Source: Mycetocola spongiae
GTDB taxonomy: Bacteria; Actinomycetota; Actinomycetes; Actinomycetales; Microbacteriaceae
NCBI RefSeq assembly: GCF_020424085.1
Contig: NZ_CP080203.1
Location: 2,728,001 to 2,792,000 of the forward strand
Direction: 5' to 3'
DNA length: 64,000 nucleotides
Part shown: piece by piece, positions 1-7,446 of the stretch
Layout: each line of letters begins with the position of its first letter
How positions within the stretch are numbered: the first letter of the stretch is position 1
Program-made: the position numbers and the translations under genes
The notes under the pieces: model-generated
Told to the model about the DNA's origin: nothing
The model's database searches: none
Seen by the model: the letters and a program-made list of their open reading frames with translations, nothing else

Positions 1-706
1 GGTCATTGGCATAAACATCGCGGATCACCAGGTCACCCGCTCCGCTGACCTGATCCCCGGGCGCCACGAGCTTCCAGGCGATGACGTCCTCATTGCCCGG
101 CACCACAAAGCCGCCCTTTTGTATCTCGGTGGGCATCGGGGAGGGGCGGGGGACGATTCCCGTTCCGCCGGGAAGCGGGATCGCGACGCTGCCGCTTTCC
201 AGGCCAAAAACCACGGTGGTGCTCTCCGTCACGGTGACCGCGTTCACGATAAACCAGAGTTTCCCCGCCACGAAGTCGCGGCCGGCCACATAATCGGAGA
301 GGATGCAGTCGATGCGGGCGGGGAGGGGCAGCTGCGCGGGAACCGCGGTGCAGGATCCGGCCGGCTGGAGGGACGTGGTTTCCAGGGGGAAGGGGTCTCC
401 GCCGTTGACCTGAAACTCGAGGGGAAGCTGCAGGGAAAATACATCGCCGGGTTGTGCGGAGGCATCAACGCTCCAGTCCGCATCCACGCGTAGCGTGTCA
501 TAGAGCATCACCGGGGGTACCCCGCCGGAGGTCTGTGTGATCCTGATGCTTCCGGGGGTGATGCCCTCAAGCTGCGTGGCGCTCGCCGGGGCACTCAGCC
601 CGGCGAGGGCGAGGAGGGAGGCAAGCCCCAGCGCAAGTGCACCGCCGAGCCGCGAGCGTCGCGGCCGCGGAGGGCGTGACGGACGTGCGTGTGAACGTGT
701 ATTCAT
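1..706 (-). CDS. Secreted surface/adhesin-like protein, C-terminus cut by the window edge
   Basis: An open frame of 235 codons runs from ATG 706-704 to base 1 without a stop, so the C-terminus lies outside the window. The N-terminus is Arg-rich (RPSRPPRPRRSRLGG), then a hydrophobic stretch (ALALGLASLLALAGLSAPASA) at about residues 22-42 that looks like a Sec signal peptide with an AxA cleavage site. The mature part is Pro/Gly/Thr/Val-rich and predicted beta-strand, with segments such as YDTLRVDADWSVDAS and QKGGFVVPGNEDVIAWKL. These resemble the Ig-like or SdrG/collagen-binding folds of actinobacterial cell-wall adhesins. That assignment is inference; a sortase motif, if any, would be outside the window. 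Confidence 0.6.
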   Translation of the reverse strand, partial: MNTRSHARPSRPPRPRRSRLGGALALGLASLLALAGLSAPASATQLEGITPGSIRITQTSGGVPPVMLYDTLRVDADWSVDASAQPGDVFSLQLPLEFQVNGGDPFPLETTSLQPAGSCTAVPAQLPLPARIDCILSDYVAGRDFVAGKLWFIVNAVTVTESTTVVFGLESGSVAIPLPGGTGIVPRPSPMPTEIQKGGFVVPGNEDVIAWKLVAPGDQVSGAGDLVIRDVYAND

Positions 707-1047
707 TTTTCCCCTTATCAGGGAGCAACACGAGTCCCGTGTGCCCCTCTCGGCGGGAGCCCACAGACCGCCCCGAGCCGCCGCTTCCTATTTCACACCC
801 GCCGTCACCGGGGGTGTATCCCCTTGTTCACACCACGCAGATATCAGGTGGTATGTCACTGTATTGTAGGCGCACCCCGTGAATTTCGTGAGGAATTTTC
901 CGGCGCCGATGGCCCGCCTGGCGGATCGGCCCGGGGCGGCGCGCATCCGCCCCTGCCCGCGCAGAAACCGGCGGTGCGGGCGCCGCAATTAGCGCTGTGC
1001 GCGAGGCGACCGCCCGGAGAAGGGTGCGTCCAAGACGCCCCAGGAAG
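707..1047. other. Intergenic region with no gene seen
   Basis: This 341-base stretch lies between the surface-protein gene and tRNA-Lys. It probably holds the minus-strand promoter of the surface protein: a TACAAT hexamer reads on the minus strand at 868-863, but I see no convincing -35. No open frame here looks like a protein. Frames that continue through the tRNA are antisense artefacts. Confidence 0.5.
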
Positions 1048-1120
1048 TGGGCCCGGCGGGGCTCGAACCCGCGACCCGCGGATTAAAAGTCCGATGCTCT
1101 GCCAACTGAGCTACAGGCCC
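1048..1120 (-). tRNA. tRNA-Lys (TTT)
   Basis: A cloverleaf folds on the minus strand. The acceptor arm GGGCCTG (1120-1114) pairs with CGGGCCC (1055-1049), with discriminator A at 1048. The D arm contains AGCTCAGTTGG, the anticodon loop is CTTTTAA with anticodon TTT at 1087-1085, and the T arm contains GGTTCGAGCC. CCA is not encoded. A possible -10 (CATAAT, minus strand, 1140-1135) lies about 15 bases upstream. Confidence 0.95.
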
Positions 1121-1284
1121 AACATTTCATTCAAATTATGGTGGAAAGTGGCGTGACCAATGACCATCATAAAAAGGTGAACATCACCAGTGTAACGGAT
1201 TTCGCTGACCGTTCGTGGACAGTGTTTCGCCGGGTGTGGCGGTAGCCTGGAAATCGTCGTTTATCCGCGGGAAGGACCCCAGTC

Positions 1285-1914
1285 ATCGCCGAAGAATTTC
1301 ATAAGCCCACGCTCTTTCCCGGCGCGCTTTTTGCCGCGTTTATCGGGGGAGCCGATCCGGCCGAAACCAGCCGGATCTCGCATGAGACCGCGCACGCACT
1401 GCTGTCCCGGGTGCGGGCCGATCCCGATTCAGGCATCCTCGATCGACTGATCGCCTATACCGATGACCACGGCATCGAGACCATCGCCGAACTCTGGTCC
1501 TCCGCGACCGCGCGCAGCCTGCCGGGTGCGCTCTGGCGCATCTATCTCATCCGCCTGCTGGTGCACCAGGACTCCGAGACCGCGAGCTATGTCTATCGCC
1601 GCGGCGTGGAGGAACTGATCACCATCGACCCGGTGGTGGCCGGCGCGGCCGAGCCGACCAGCGTGGCCGAGATCACCGCCCTGGCCGATGAGATCCTGCG
1701 CGGCATCTTTGAGGGAGATTTTGCGATCGCCCTCGAGCGCGCCGCCGCCTTCTGCCGTGTGAGTGCCGCCGGTTGCCTCGCCCTCGCGGCGGATGCCGAG
1801 CTGATCCACCCCGAGCGGGCACGGGAGCTCACGCGGCGCGCGCTGCGCTACAGCACATTCGCCTCCGATCTCGCCTCCTGCGCCCGGCTCTGGCGCACCG
1901 ACTCGCTGGACTAA
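1285..1914 (+). CDS. Conserved actinobacterial hypothetical protein, about 209 aa, non-canonical start
   Basis: The frame is open from just after TAG 1243-1245 to TAA 1912-1914. The first ATG/GTG/TTG in frame is GTG 1411 (167 aa), but the frame is clearly coding before it: EEFHKPTLFPGALFAAFIGG followed by DPAETSRISHETAHALLSRV. A good Shine-Dalgarno (GGAAGG, 1270-1275) sits 9 nt before an in-frame ATC at 1285, so I place the start there. The product is predicted soluble and alpha-helical. From memory, Microbacteriaceae homologues of about 210 aa with this N-terminus are sometimes labelled 'RNA polymerase subunit beta', which has no support in this sequence. Function unknown. Confidence 0.65.
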   Translation: MAEEFHKPTLFPGALFAAFIGGADPAETSRISHETAHALLSRVRADPDSGILDRLIAYTDDHGIETIAELWSSATARSLPGALWRIYLIRLLVHQDSETASYVYRRGVEELITIDPVVAGAAEPTSVAEITALADEILRGIFEGDFAIALERAAAFCRVSAAGCLALAADAELIHPERARELTRRALRYSTFASDLASCARLWRTDSLD

Positions 1915-2210
1915 ACGAATATTTTTGGCCTCCGCCGCGCCGCGGATTCCGCGCCCGTTCGCGCTCAACGAAAAATTTGGGCCCCGGGCGGGAACACCGC
2001 GGCGGGAGATTTGTTACACTAAATACGCCGGGCCGCAGAACCCCGGGCTCCAATTTTTGCCGCCGCGAGCGGCCTTCCGCCGAGAGGCGTTCCTGCGGCC
2101 TGGCACCTTCTTTTAAGCCGCACGCGCTTGGCCCCCGGCGGATGTCCCCCGCCGCCCGGGTATCGATCCTGCCGCGATTTCCCGCTCCCCGATCGGGGTT
2201 CGCCGGGATA
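1915..2210. other. Intergenic region, no gene seen
   Basis: About 296 bases of GC-rich sequence lie between two gene ends (plus-strand hypothetical, minus-strand pstB). One AT-richer patch at 2011-2025 (TTGTTACACTAAAT) could be a plus-strand -10 region, followed by a weak inverted repeat and a run of five T at 2056-2060. That is the architecture of a short RNA, but the hairpin is poor, so I do not call a gene. Confidence 0.4.
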
Positions 2211-2245
2211 TAAAAACCCCGGATCATCGGGGAGATGATCCGGGG
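2211..2245 (-). terminator. Rho-independent terminator of the pst operon
   Basis: A perfect 12-bp stem (CCCCGGATCATC at 2217-2228 against 2234-2245) encloses a 5-nt loop. Read on the minus strand it is followed directly by TTTTTA (2216-2211). It ends pstB, whose stop is 26 bases upstream. Confidence 0.92.
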
Positions 2246-2270
2246 TATCGGGCCGCGCCGCGGGGAGGGC

Positions 2271-3050
2271 CTATCCGAAGCGGCCGGAGACGTAGTCCTC
2301 GGTGGCCTGCACGGAGGGCTGCGTGAAGATCGTATTGGTATCCGCGTACTCGATGAGCTTTCCGGGGGCACCGGTTCCGGCGATGTTAAAGAATGCCGTC
2401 TTATCGGATACCCGCGAGGCCTGCTGCATGTTGTGGGTCACGATCACGATCGTATACTCCTGCTTGAGCTCCTCCATGAGGTCCTCGATCGCGAGGGTCG
2501 AGATCGGGTCGAGGGCCGAGCAGGGCTCGTCCATCAGCAGGATATCGGGGGATACCGCGATCGCGCGGGCGATGCACAGGCGCTGCTGCTGGCCACCGGA
2601 CAGGCCCGAACCGGGCTTATCCAGGCGGTCCTTCACCTCGTTCCAGAGGTTTGCGCCGCGCAGCGAGGACTCCACCAGGGCCTCGGAATCGGACTTCGCC
2701 ATACGTCGGTTATTCAGCTTCACGCCCGCGAGAACGTTCTCCTTAATCGACATCGTGGGGAACGGGTTGGGGCGCTGGAACACCATACCCACCTGGCGGC
2801 GCACCAGCACCGGGTCCACGCCGGGACCGTAGAGGTCGTCGCCGTCGATGAGCACCTCGCCCTCCACGCGGGCACCCGGGATGACCTCGTGCATGCGGTT
2901 CAGCGTGCGCAGGAACGTGGACTTGCCACAGCCGGACGGGCCGATGAACGCGGTAACGCTGCGCGGCTCGATCGTGAGTGAAACACCCTCCACGGCGCGG
3001 AACTTGGAGTAATAGACGTTGAGGTCGCGGACCTCGATGCGCTTAGACAC
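2271..3050 (-). CDS. pstB: Phosphate ABC transporter ATP-binding protein PstB
   Basis: This 259-aa protein is the ATPase of the high-affinity phosphate importer PstSCAB and acts on the cytoplasmic face of the membrane. It has Walker [10 protein letters not shown] near residue 34, the ABC signature LSGGQQQR, Walker [13 protein letters not shown] and the H-loop VTHN. The family-typical [18 protein letters not shown] and [18 protein letters not shown] segments point to PstB rather than another importer. It is the last gene of pstS-pstC-pstA-pstB, starts 18 nt after pstA and ends at a strong terminator. In Mycobacterium the corresponding phoT sits beside the glnR-mshD pair, as pst does here. Confidence 0.97.
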   Translation of the reverse strand: MSKRIEVRDLNVYYSKFRAVEGVSLTIEPRSVTAFIGPSGCGKSTFLRTLNRMHEVIPGARVEGEVLIDGDDLYGPGVDPVLVRRQVGMVFQRPNPFPTMSIKENVLAGVKLNNRRMAKSDSEALVESSLRGANLWNEVKDRLDKPGSGLSGGQQQRLCIARAIAVSPDILLMDEPCSALDPISTLAIEDLMEELKQEYTIVIVTHNMQQASRVSDKTAFFNIAGTGAPGKLIEYADTNTIFTQPSVQATEDYVSGRFG

Positions 3051-3068
3051 GGTTATCCTTCGGGTGTT

Positions 3069-4124
3069 CTATCGGGAAAACTTCGGGGAGAAGATGCGGG
3101 CGATCAGGCGGCCGATGAGGTTCAGCGCCATCACGATCAGAATCAGCGTGAGCGCGCCCGTCCAGGCCCGGTCAAGATAGGGCTGCGGATCGGCTCCCTG
3201 CTGGGCATAGGAGTTATATACAAAGAGCGGCAGCGACATCATGCGGCCATCAAAGAGGTTGTAATTCATCGACTGGGTGAATCCGGCCACCACCAGCAGC
3301 GGGGCGGTCTCGCCGATCACGCGGGCCACGGCCAGCAGCGCGCCGGTGATGATTCCGGCCAGCGAGGTGGGCAGGACCACCTTCAGGATCGTGAGGTACT
3401 TGGGCACACCCAGGGCCAGCGAGGCCTCGCGCAGCTCATTCGGGACGAGCTTCAGCATCTCCTCGGTCGAGCGCACCACCACGGGGATCATCAGCAGCGA
3501 GAGCGCAATCGAACCGGCGATACCCATGCGCACCCCGGGCCCAAAGATCAGGCCAAATAGGGCATAGGCGAAGAGACCCGCAACGATCGACGGGATACCG
3601 ATCATGATGTCTACGAGGAAGGTGATCCACTTGGCGAGGCGGCCGCGGCCGTATTCCACAAGATAGATCGCGGTGAGAATACCAATCGGGATGGAGATGA
3701 TCGCGGTGGCCAGCGTGATCAGCAGGGTTCCGGTGATCGCGTGCAGCGCCCCACCGCCCGCATCGGTCACGTTACGCATCGAGGAGGTGAAAAACTCCAG
3801 GTCAAAACGGGCCATGCCCATGCCGATCGTGGTGGCGGCCACCGAGATCAGCGGTACCAGCGCGAGCGCAAACGCGAGCGTCACCAGCGCGGTCATCAGC
3901 CGGTCCTTGGCCTTGCGGCCACCCTCCACGGCGAGCGAGAGGGTATATACCAGCACCACAAACAGGATTGCCCCGGTGACGATGATTCCGGCAATCGAGT
4001 CATTCCCGAGGATCAGGAAGACCGCGGCGGTCACGGCGAGCGAGACCAGGCAGATCCACAGCGGGGCAAATCTGGGCAGCTTGCCGGCCGTGAGGGCATT
4101 GGCAATAGGCGCTGTATGCGACAT
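3069..4124 (-). CDS. pstA: Phosphate ABC transporter permease PstA
   Basis: One of the two membrane-spanning subunits of the phosphate importer, 351 aa. An N-terminal extension with hydrophobic helices (about residues 25-70) precedes the usual PstA core. The core has the EAA loop REASLALGVPKYLTILKVVL that contacts PstB, and the conserved GIPSIVAGLFAYALFGL and RVIGETAPLLVVAGF segments. Its ATG overlaps the pstC stop by one base (TAATG), indicating translational coupling. The length exceeds the common PstA size of about 290 aa because of the N-terminal helices, which is usual in actinobacteria. Confidence 0.95.
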   Translation of the reverse strand: MSHTAPIANALTAGKLPRFAPLWICLVSLAVTAAVFLILGNDSIAGIIVTGAILFVVLVYTLSLAVEGGRKAKDRLMTALVTLAFALALVPLISVAATTIGMGMARFDLEFFTSSMRNVTDAGGGALHAITGTLLITLATAIISIPIGILTAIYLVEYGRGRLAKWITFLVDIMIGIPSIVAGLFAYALFGLIFGPGVRMGIAGSIALSLLMIPVVVRSTEEMLKLVPNELREASLALGVPKYLTILKVVLPTSLAGIITGALLAVARVIGETAPLLVVAGFTQSMNYNLFDGRMMSLPLFVYNSYAQQGADPQPYLDRAWTGALTLILIVMALNLIGRLIARIFSPKFSR

Positions 4125-5062
4125 TAGTTGGCTCCCGAGAAGTCTTTGCGGCGGGCCACGATCGCGCGGGCCACGAAGTTCACCGCGAACGTGATCACAA
4201 ACAGGATGAGGCCGGTTGCGATGAGCACGTTAATGCCCACGCCGTGTGCCTCGGGGAAGTTCAGGGCGATATTGGAGGCGATCGTATTGGGGTTGGTGGA
4301 CTGCAGGAGCACAAAGCTCACCACGACGCTCGGGGAGAGCACCATCGCCACGGCCATCGTCTCGCCGAGTGCGCGGCCGAGGCCCAGCATCGAGGCGGAG
4401 ACCAGGCCCGAGCGGCCAAAGGGCAGCACGGCCATCTTGATCATTTCCCAGCGCGTGGCGCCGAGGGCCAGGGCGGCCTCCTCGTGCAGCTTGGGGGTCT
4501 GCAGGAAGATCTCGCGGGCCATGGCCGTGATGATCGGAAGGATCATCACCGCGAGCACGATGGCCACGGTGAGGATCGTGCGGCCGGTTCCGGAGACCGG
4601 ACCGGCGAAGAGGGGGAACCAGCCCATGTTTTCGGTGAGCCAGGTATATACCGGCTGCACCGCGGGGGCGAGGACCTTAATGCCCCACAGGCCAAATACC
4701 ACGGAGGGCACGGCGGCGAGGAGGTCGATCACATAGCCGAGGGTCTGGGCGAGGCGGCGCGGGGCATAGTGGCTGATAAACAGCGCGATGCCCGTGGCCA
4801 GCGGAACGGCCATGATCAGGGCGAGGAACGCGGCCCAGATGGTTCCGAAGGCGAGGGGGCCCACATAGGCCCAGAAGCTGGAGGGGGAGCCCTTGAGCTG
4901 GGTGGAATCGGCCGAGAAGGCGGGGATCGCCTCGACCACCAGGAAGATGGCCACGGCGGCGAGGGCCACGAGGATCAGGCTTCCGGCGATCAGGCTGCTC
5001 CGGGCAAAAACGCGGTCACCCAGGCGGATGACGGGCTTGGGCCGTGCGGTTTCTGTGGTCAT
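4124..5062 (-). CDS. pstC: Phosphate ABC transporter permease PstC
   Basis: The second permease subunit, 312 aa, about six membrane helices. The first helix is near residues 25-45 (LIAGSLILVALAAVAIFLVV). The EAA motif HEEAALALGATRWEMIKMAV and the PstC signature GLGRALGETMAVAMVL are present. It starts at ATG 5062 and lies 81 nt downstream of pstS; a large hairpin in that gap probably lowers its expression relative to PstS. Its stop shares a base with the pstA start. Confidence 0.95.
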   Translation of the reverse strand: MTTETARPKPVIRLGDRVFARSSLIAGSLILVALAAVAIFLVVEAIPAFSADSTQLKGSPSSFWAYVGPLAFGTIWAAFLALIMAVPLATGIALFISHYAPRRLAQTLGYVIDLLAAVPSVVFGLWGIKVLAPAVQPVYTWLTENMGWFPLFAGPVSGTGRTILTVAIVLAVMILPIITAMAREIFLQTPKLHEEAALALGATRWEMIKMAVLPFGRSGLVSASMLGLGRALGETMAVAMVLSPSVVVSFVLLQSTNPNTIASNIALNFPEAHGVGINVLIATGLILFVITFAVNFVARAIVARRKDFSGAN

Positions 5063-5095
5063 GGTAGGCGAGGCCCTGTGATCCTTCGGTCGAAA

Positions 5096-5129
5096 GCGTG
5101 GCCCGGCCTTGAGAAAGGCCGGGCCACGC
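5096..5129 (-). terminator. Partial terminator / attenuator between pstS and pstC
   Basis: A perfect 15-bp stem (5096-5110 with 5115-5129, 4-nt loop) is followed on the minus strand by only TTTCG, not a real U-tract. This layout between a binding-protein gene and its permease genes commonly gives more pstS than pstCAB transcript, through premature stopping or 3'-end protection. The effect here is inferred. Confidence 0.7.
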
Positions 5130-5143
5130 CTGGGTGGGGTGTA

Positions 5144-6262
5144 TTACTTGATGCTGGCGATCGCGGTGGCGACCTTGGCGCTCAGGTCGGCCGAGAGGGG
5201 CGCGTTTCCGGCCTTCTCCGCGGCTGCCTTCTGGCCGGCCTCGCTGGTGATATAGCCGAGGTAACCCTTGACCAGTTCGGCCTGGGCCGCGTCGTTATAC
5301 TCCTCGCACGCGATGGCGTAGCTCACGAGCACGATCGGGTAGTGGGTGGGGTCGGTGGTCTTGCGGTCGAGCTTGATCGCGAGGTCATTGGCGGAGCGGC
5401 CCTCAACGAGGGGCGATTCGGCAACCACGGCCGCGGCGGCCTCGGCGCTATAACCAACGAACTTCTCGCCAACCTTGATCTTGACAACACCCAGCGAACC
5501 GGCGCGCGAGGCGTCGGCATAGCCGATCATGTTGGTGCCGTTGGTCACGGCGTCAACCACACCGGAGGTGCCGTTGGCACCCTCGCCGCCGAAGCCGGCG
5601 GGGAAGTCATCGGCGGGCTTCTCGGTCCAGACATCCGCGGCGTTCTGGTTCAGGTAGTCGGCGAAGTTCTTGGTGGTACCCGATCCGTCCGAGCGGTGCA
5701 CGGCGTTGATCTTGGCATCGGGGAGCTTGGCATCGGCGTTGAGGGCCACGATCGCGGGGTCGTTCCACGAGGTGATCTGGCCGGCGAAGATCTTGGCCAG
5801 CGTGGAGGCGTCGAGGTTCAGGTCCTTCACTCCCTCGACGTTGAAGATCACGGCGATGGGGGAGATATATACGGGGATGTCGATGGCCTTGGTATCGGCC
5901 TTGCAGGTGCCGAAGCTTCCGGCGAGTTCCTCATCGGACAGGGCCGAGTCGCTACCGGCGAAGGCCGAGCCACCGGCGATGAAGGCCTTGCGGCCGGCAC
6001 CCGAACCGGAGGGGTCGTAGTTGACGGTGACCTTTTCGTTGGCGGTCTGGAAGGCGGCGATCCAGGTGTCCTGGGCGGTGCCCTGGCTGGAGGCTCCGAT
6101 ACCAACAAGCTCACCCGAGAGGGTGCTGGCGGGGGCTCCGCTGGCCGACTCGGAGGGCGTTGCGCCACCCTCGTTTGCCGCACAGGAGGTGAGAGCGAGG
6201 GCGCTAATGGCCGCGATGACCGAGACGCGGGCTACCGGGGAAAACTTCACGAGTAAATCCAT
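5144..6262 (-). CDS. pstS: Phosphate ABC transporter substrate-binding lipoprotein PstS
   Basis: A periplasm-side phosphate receptor anchored as a lipoprotein, up to 372 aa. The signal peptide ends in a lipobox ALTSC (Cys near residue 27), followed by a Ser/Ala linker. PstS phosphate-binding segments are present: GIGASSQGTAQDTW, SGSGAGRKAFI, FAGSDSALSDEEL, and the RSDGSGTTKNFADYL loop. Two starts are possible: ATG 6262 (MDLLVKFSP) and GTG 6250, which gives a more canonical signal peptide (VKFSPVARVSV). Neither has a strong Shine-Dalgarno. A PHO-box-like repeat lies about 60-100 bases upstream, so induction by phosphate starvation is expected. Confidence 0.96.
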   Translation of the reverse strand: MDLLVKFSPVARVSVIAAISALALTSCAANEGGATPSESASGAPASTLSGELVGIGASSQGTAQDTWIAAFQTANEKVTVNYDPSGSGAGRKAFIAGGSAFAGSDSALSDEELAGSFGTCKADTKAIDIPVYISPIAVIFNVEGVKDLNLDASTLAKIFAGQITSWNDPAIVALNADAKLPDAKINAVHRSDGSGTTKNFADYLNQNAADVWTEKPADDFPAGFGGEGANGTSGVVDAVTNGTNMIGYADASRAGSLGVVKIKVGEKFVGYSAEAAAAVVAESPLVEGRSANDLAIKLDRKTTDPTHYPIVLVSYAIACEEYNDAAQAELVKGYLGYITSEAGQKAAAEKAGNAPLSADLSAKVATAIASIK

Positions 6263-6321
6263 TCGTTATGAACACAGGACGAGCTCCTGGTGCGGGCTCG
6301 TTCTGTACGCTATGCGCCGTT

Positions 6322-6361
6322 GGTGACCAACTTGCCATGCGTGGGTAAACGGAAGGTTAAC
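6322..6361 (-). promoter_or_regulatory. PHO-box-like direct repeats upstream of pstS
   Basis: On the minus strand, GTTAACC (6361-6355) and GTTTACC (6350-6344) are spaced exactly 11 bp apart, the unit length of actinobacterial PHO boxes built on GTTCACC. A third related unit, GGTCACC (6328-6322), falls in register 22 bp further on, with a degenerate unit between them. The likely binder is RegX3, encoded in this window at 16443-17132. Sites seen in the sequence; binding inferred. Confidence 0.72.
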
Positions 6362-6507
6362 GCGAGTGAATGCTCGGTGCCGCGGGCCGATTTTCCTCGG
6401 GAACACGCGGAACGGTGCCGCCCGGTGTCACCCCAAGGGGGACAGGGAACATCGATTTTGGGGCGCGATAGGCCCCGCCCGGCGCGCGCCGGGCGGGGTC
6501 CGGGGGC

Positions 6508-7446
6508 CTAAACGTCGGGTGCGTCGTGGGTTTCGATCGAGATGATGCCCGAACTCGGGTTGCTCGCCGAGAGGTGCACCACCGAGAAGGCGGCGGTGCC
6601 CAGCGCCGCGGCGCTGTGTAGATAGGAGCCGGTCACGCTGCCGGTGGCGAGGGCGATCTCGCGCAGCAGCTCGGGCACCAGCGGGGCGTGCGAGCAGATC
6701 ACGGCATTCTTACCCGAACGCACGCGCTTACCCACCACCGAGCGCGGATCGGCCGTGCCCTCCTCGAAGGAGTCCTGGCTGATCCGGGCCGTGCGCTTGG
6801 GCTCGATTCCGGTGCTGGCCGCGAGCGCCGCCACCGTGGTCACGCAGCGCACGGCATCGCTGGTCACGATGCGGCGCGGGCCAAAGGCCTCCAACGTGGG
6901 CACAATTGCCTGCGCCTGACGGGCCCCGCGCGGGGTCAGCGGGCGGGTGGCATCCGGGCCGTTCCACTCCGAGGGCGACGTGGCCTTGGCATGACGCAGC
7001 ACGGTGATCGAGAAGGTATCGGTGACCCCCTCGGCCACAAGCCGCTCAAATTGCTCCACGATCTCCACGTCGTGGGCGAAGCTCAGATAGCTTTTGGCCT
7101 TGCGCAGCGTGACCCATTCCAGCGCGGCCACCTCGCCATTGGGGCGGAACGTGGACTCGCGCACCGCGGCCTCGGTGACCTTGGCCGCCCAGTAGTGCAC
7201 CACCTTTTCCTTGCCGGAGGCGAGGGGGTAGCGGCTCACGCCCAGGGGTACCCCCAGGCGCACACCGAGGCCGGTCTCCTCCTTGATCTCGCGCACGGCG
7301 GTCTGCGGAAGCGTCTCGCCGGGATCAACCTTTCCCTTGGGAATGGTGATATCGGCGTATTCCGTGCGGTGGATCACCAGGATGTGGATCTTGCCCTCGA
7401 TGGGGCGCCAGCACAGCGCTCCGGCGGCATAAACGGCTTTATTCAT
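6508..7446 (-). CDS. Nudix hydrolase / histidine phosphatase fusion (MutT1-like)
   Basis: A two-domain 312-aa protein. The N-terminal Nudix domain has a full Nudix box at residues 38-60 (GKVDPGET... REIKEETGL) with the catalytic Glu residues. The C-terminal half is a SixA/phosphoglycerate-mutase-like domain starting at ITVLRHAKAT (RH motif near residue 155). The same fusion is known in mycobacterial MutT1, which acts on 8-oxo-(d)GTP and diadenosine polyphosphates; substrate here is inferred. It starts on the base after the ppk stop (TGAATG), so the two are cotranslated. Mycobacterial mutT1 also adjoins ppk. Confidence 0.88.
   Translation of the reverse strand: MNKAVYAAGALCWRPIEGKIHILVIHRTEYADITIPKGKVDPGETLPQTAVREIKEETGLGVRLGVPLGVSRYPLASGKEKVVHYWAAKVTEAAVRESTFRPNGEVAALEWVTLRKAKSYLSFAHDVEIVEQFERLVAEGVTDTFSITVLRHAKATSPSEWNGPDATRPLTPRGARQAQAIVPTLEAFGPRRIVTSDAVRCVTTVAALAASTGIEPKRTARISQDSFEEGTADPRSVVGKRVRSGKNAVICSHAPLVPELLREIALATGSVTGSYLHSAAALGTAAFSVVHLSASNPSSGIISIETHDAPDV

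Noticed and set aside
824-1156. Plus-strand ORF through tRNA-Lys containing GGARTRDPRIKSPMLCQLSY
   Set aside because: This is the well-known artefact of translating a tRNA gene on the opposite strand; the cloverleaf explains the sequence.
4244-6256. 670-codon plus-strand ORF opposite pstC and pstS
   Set aside because: Shadow ORF caused by high third-position GC; low-complexity Gly/His/Arg/Asp composition.
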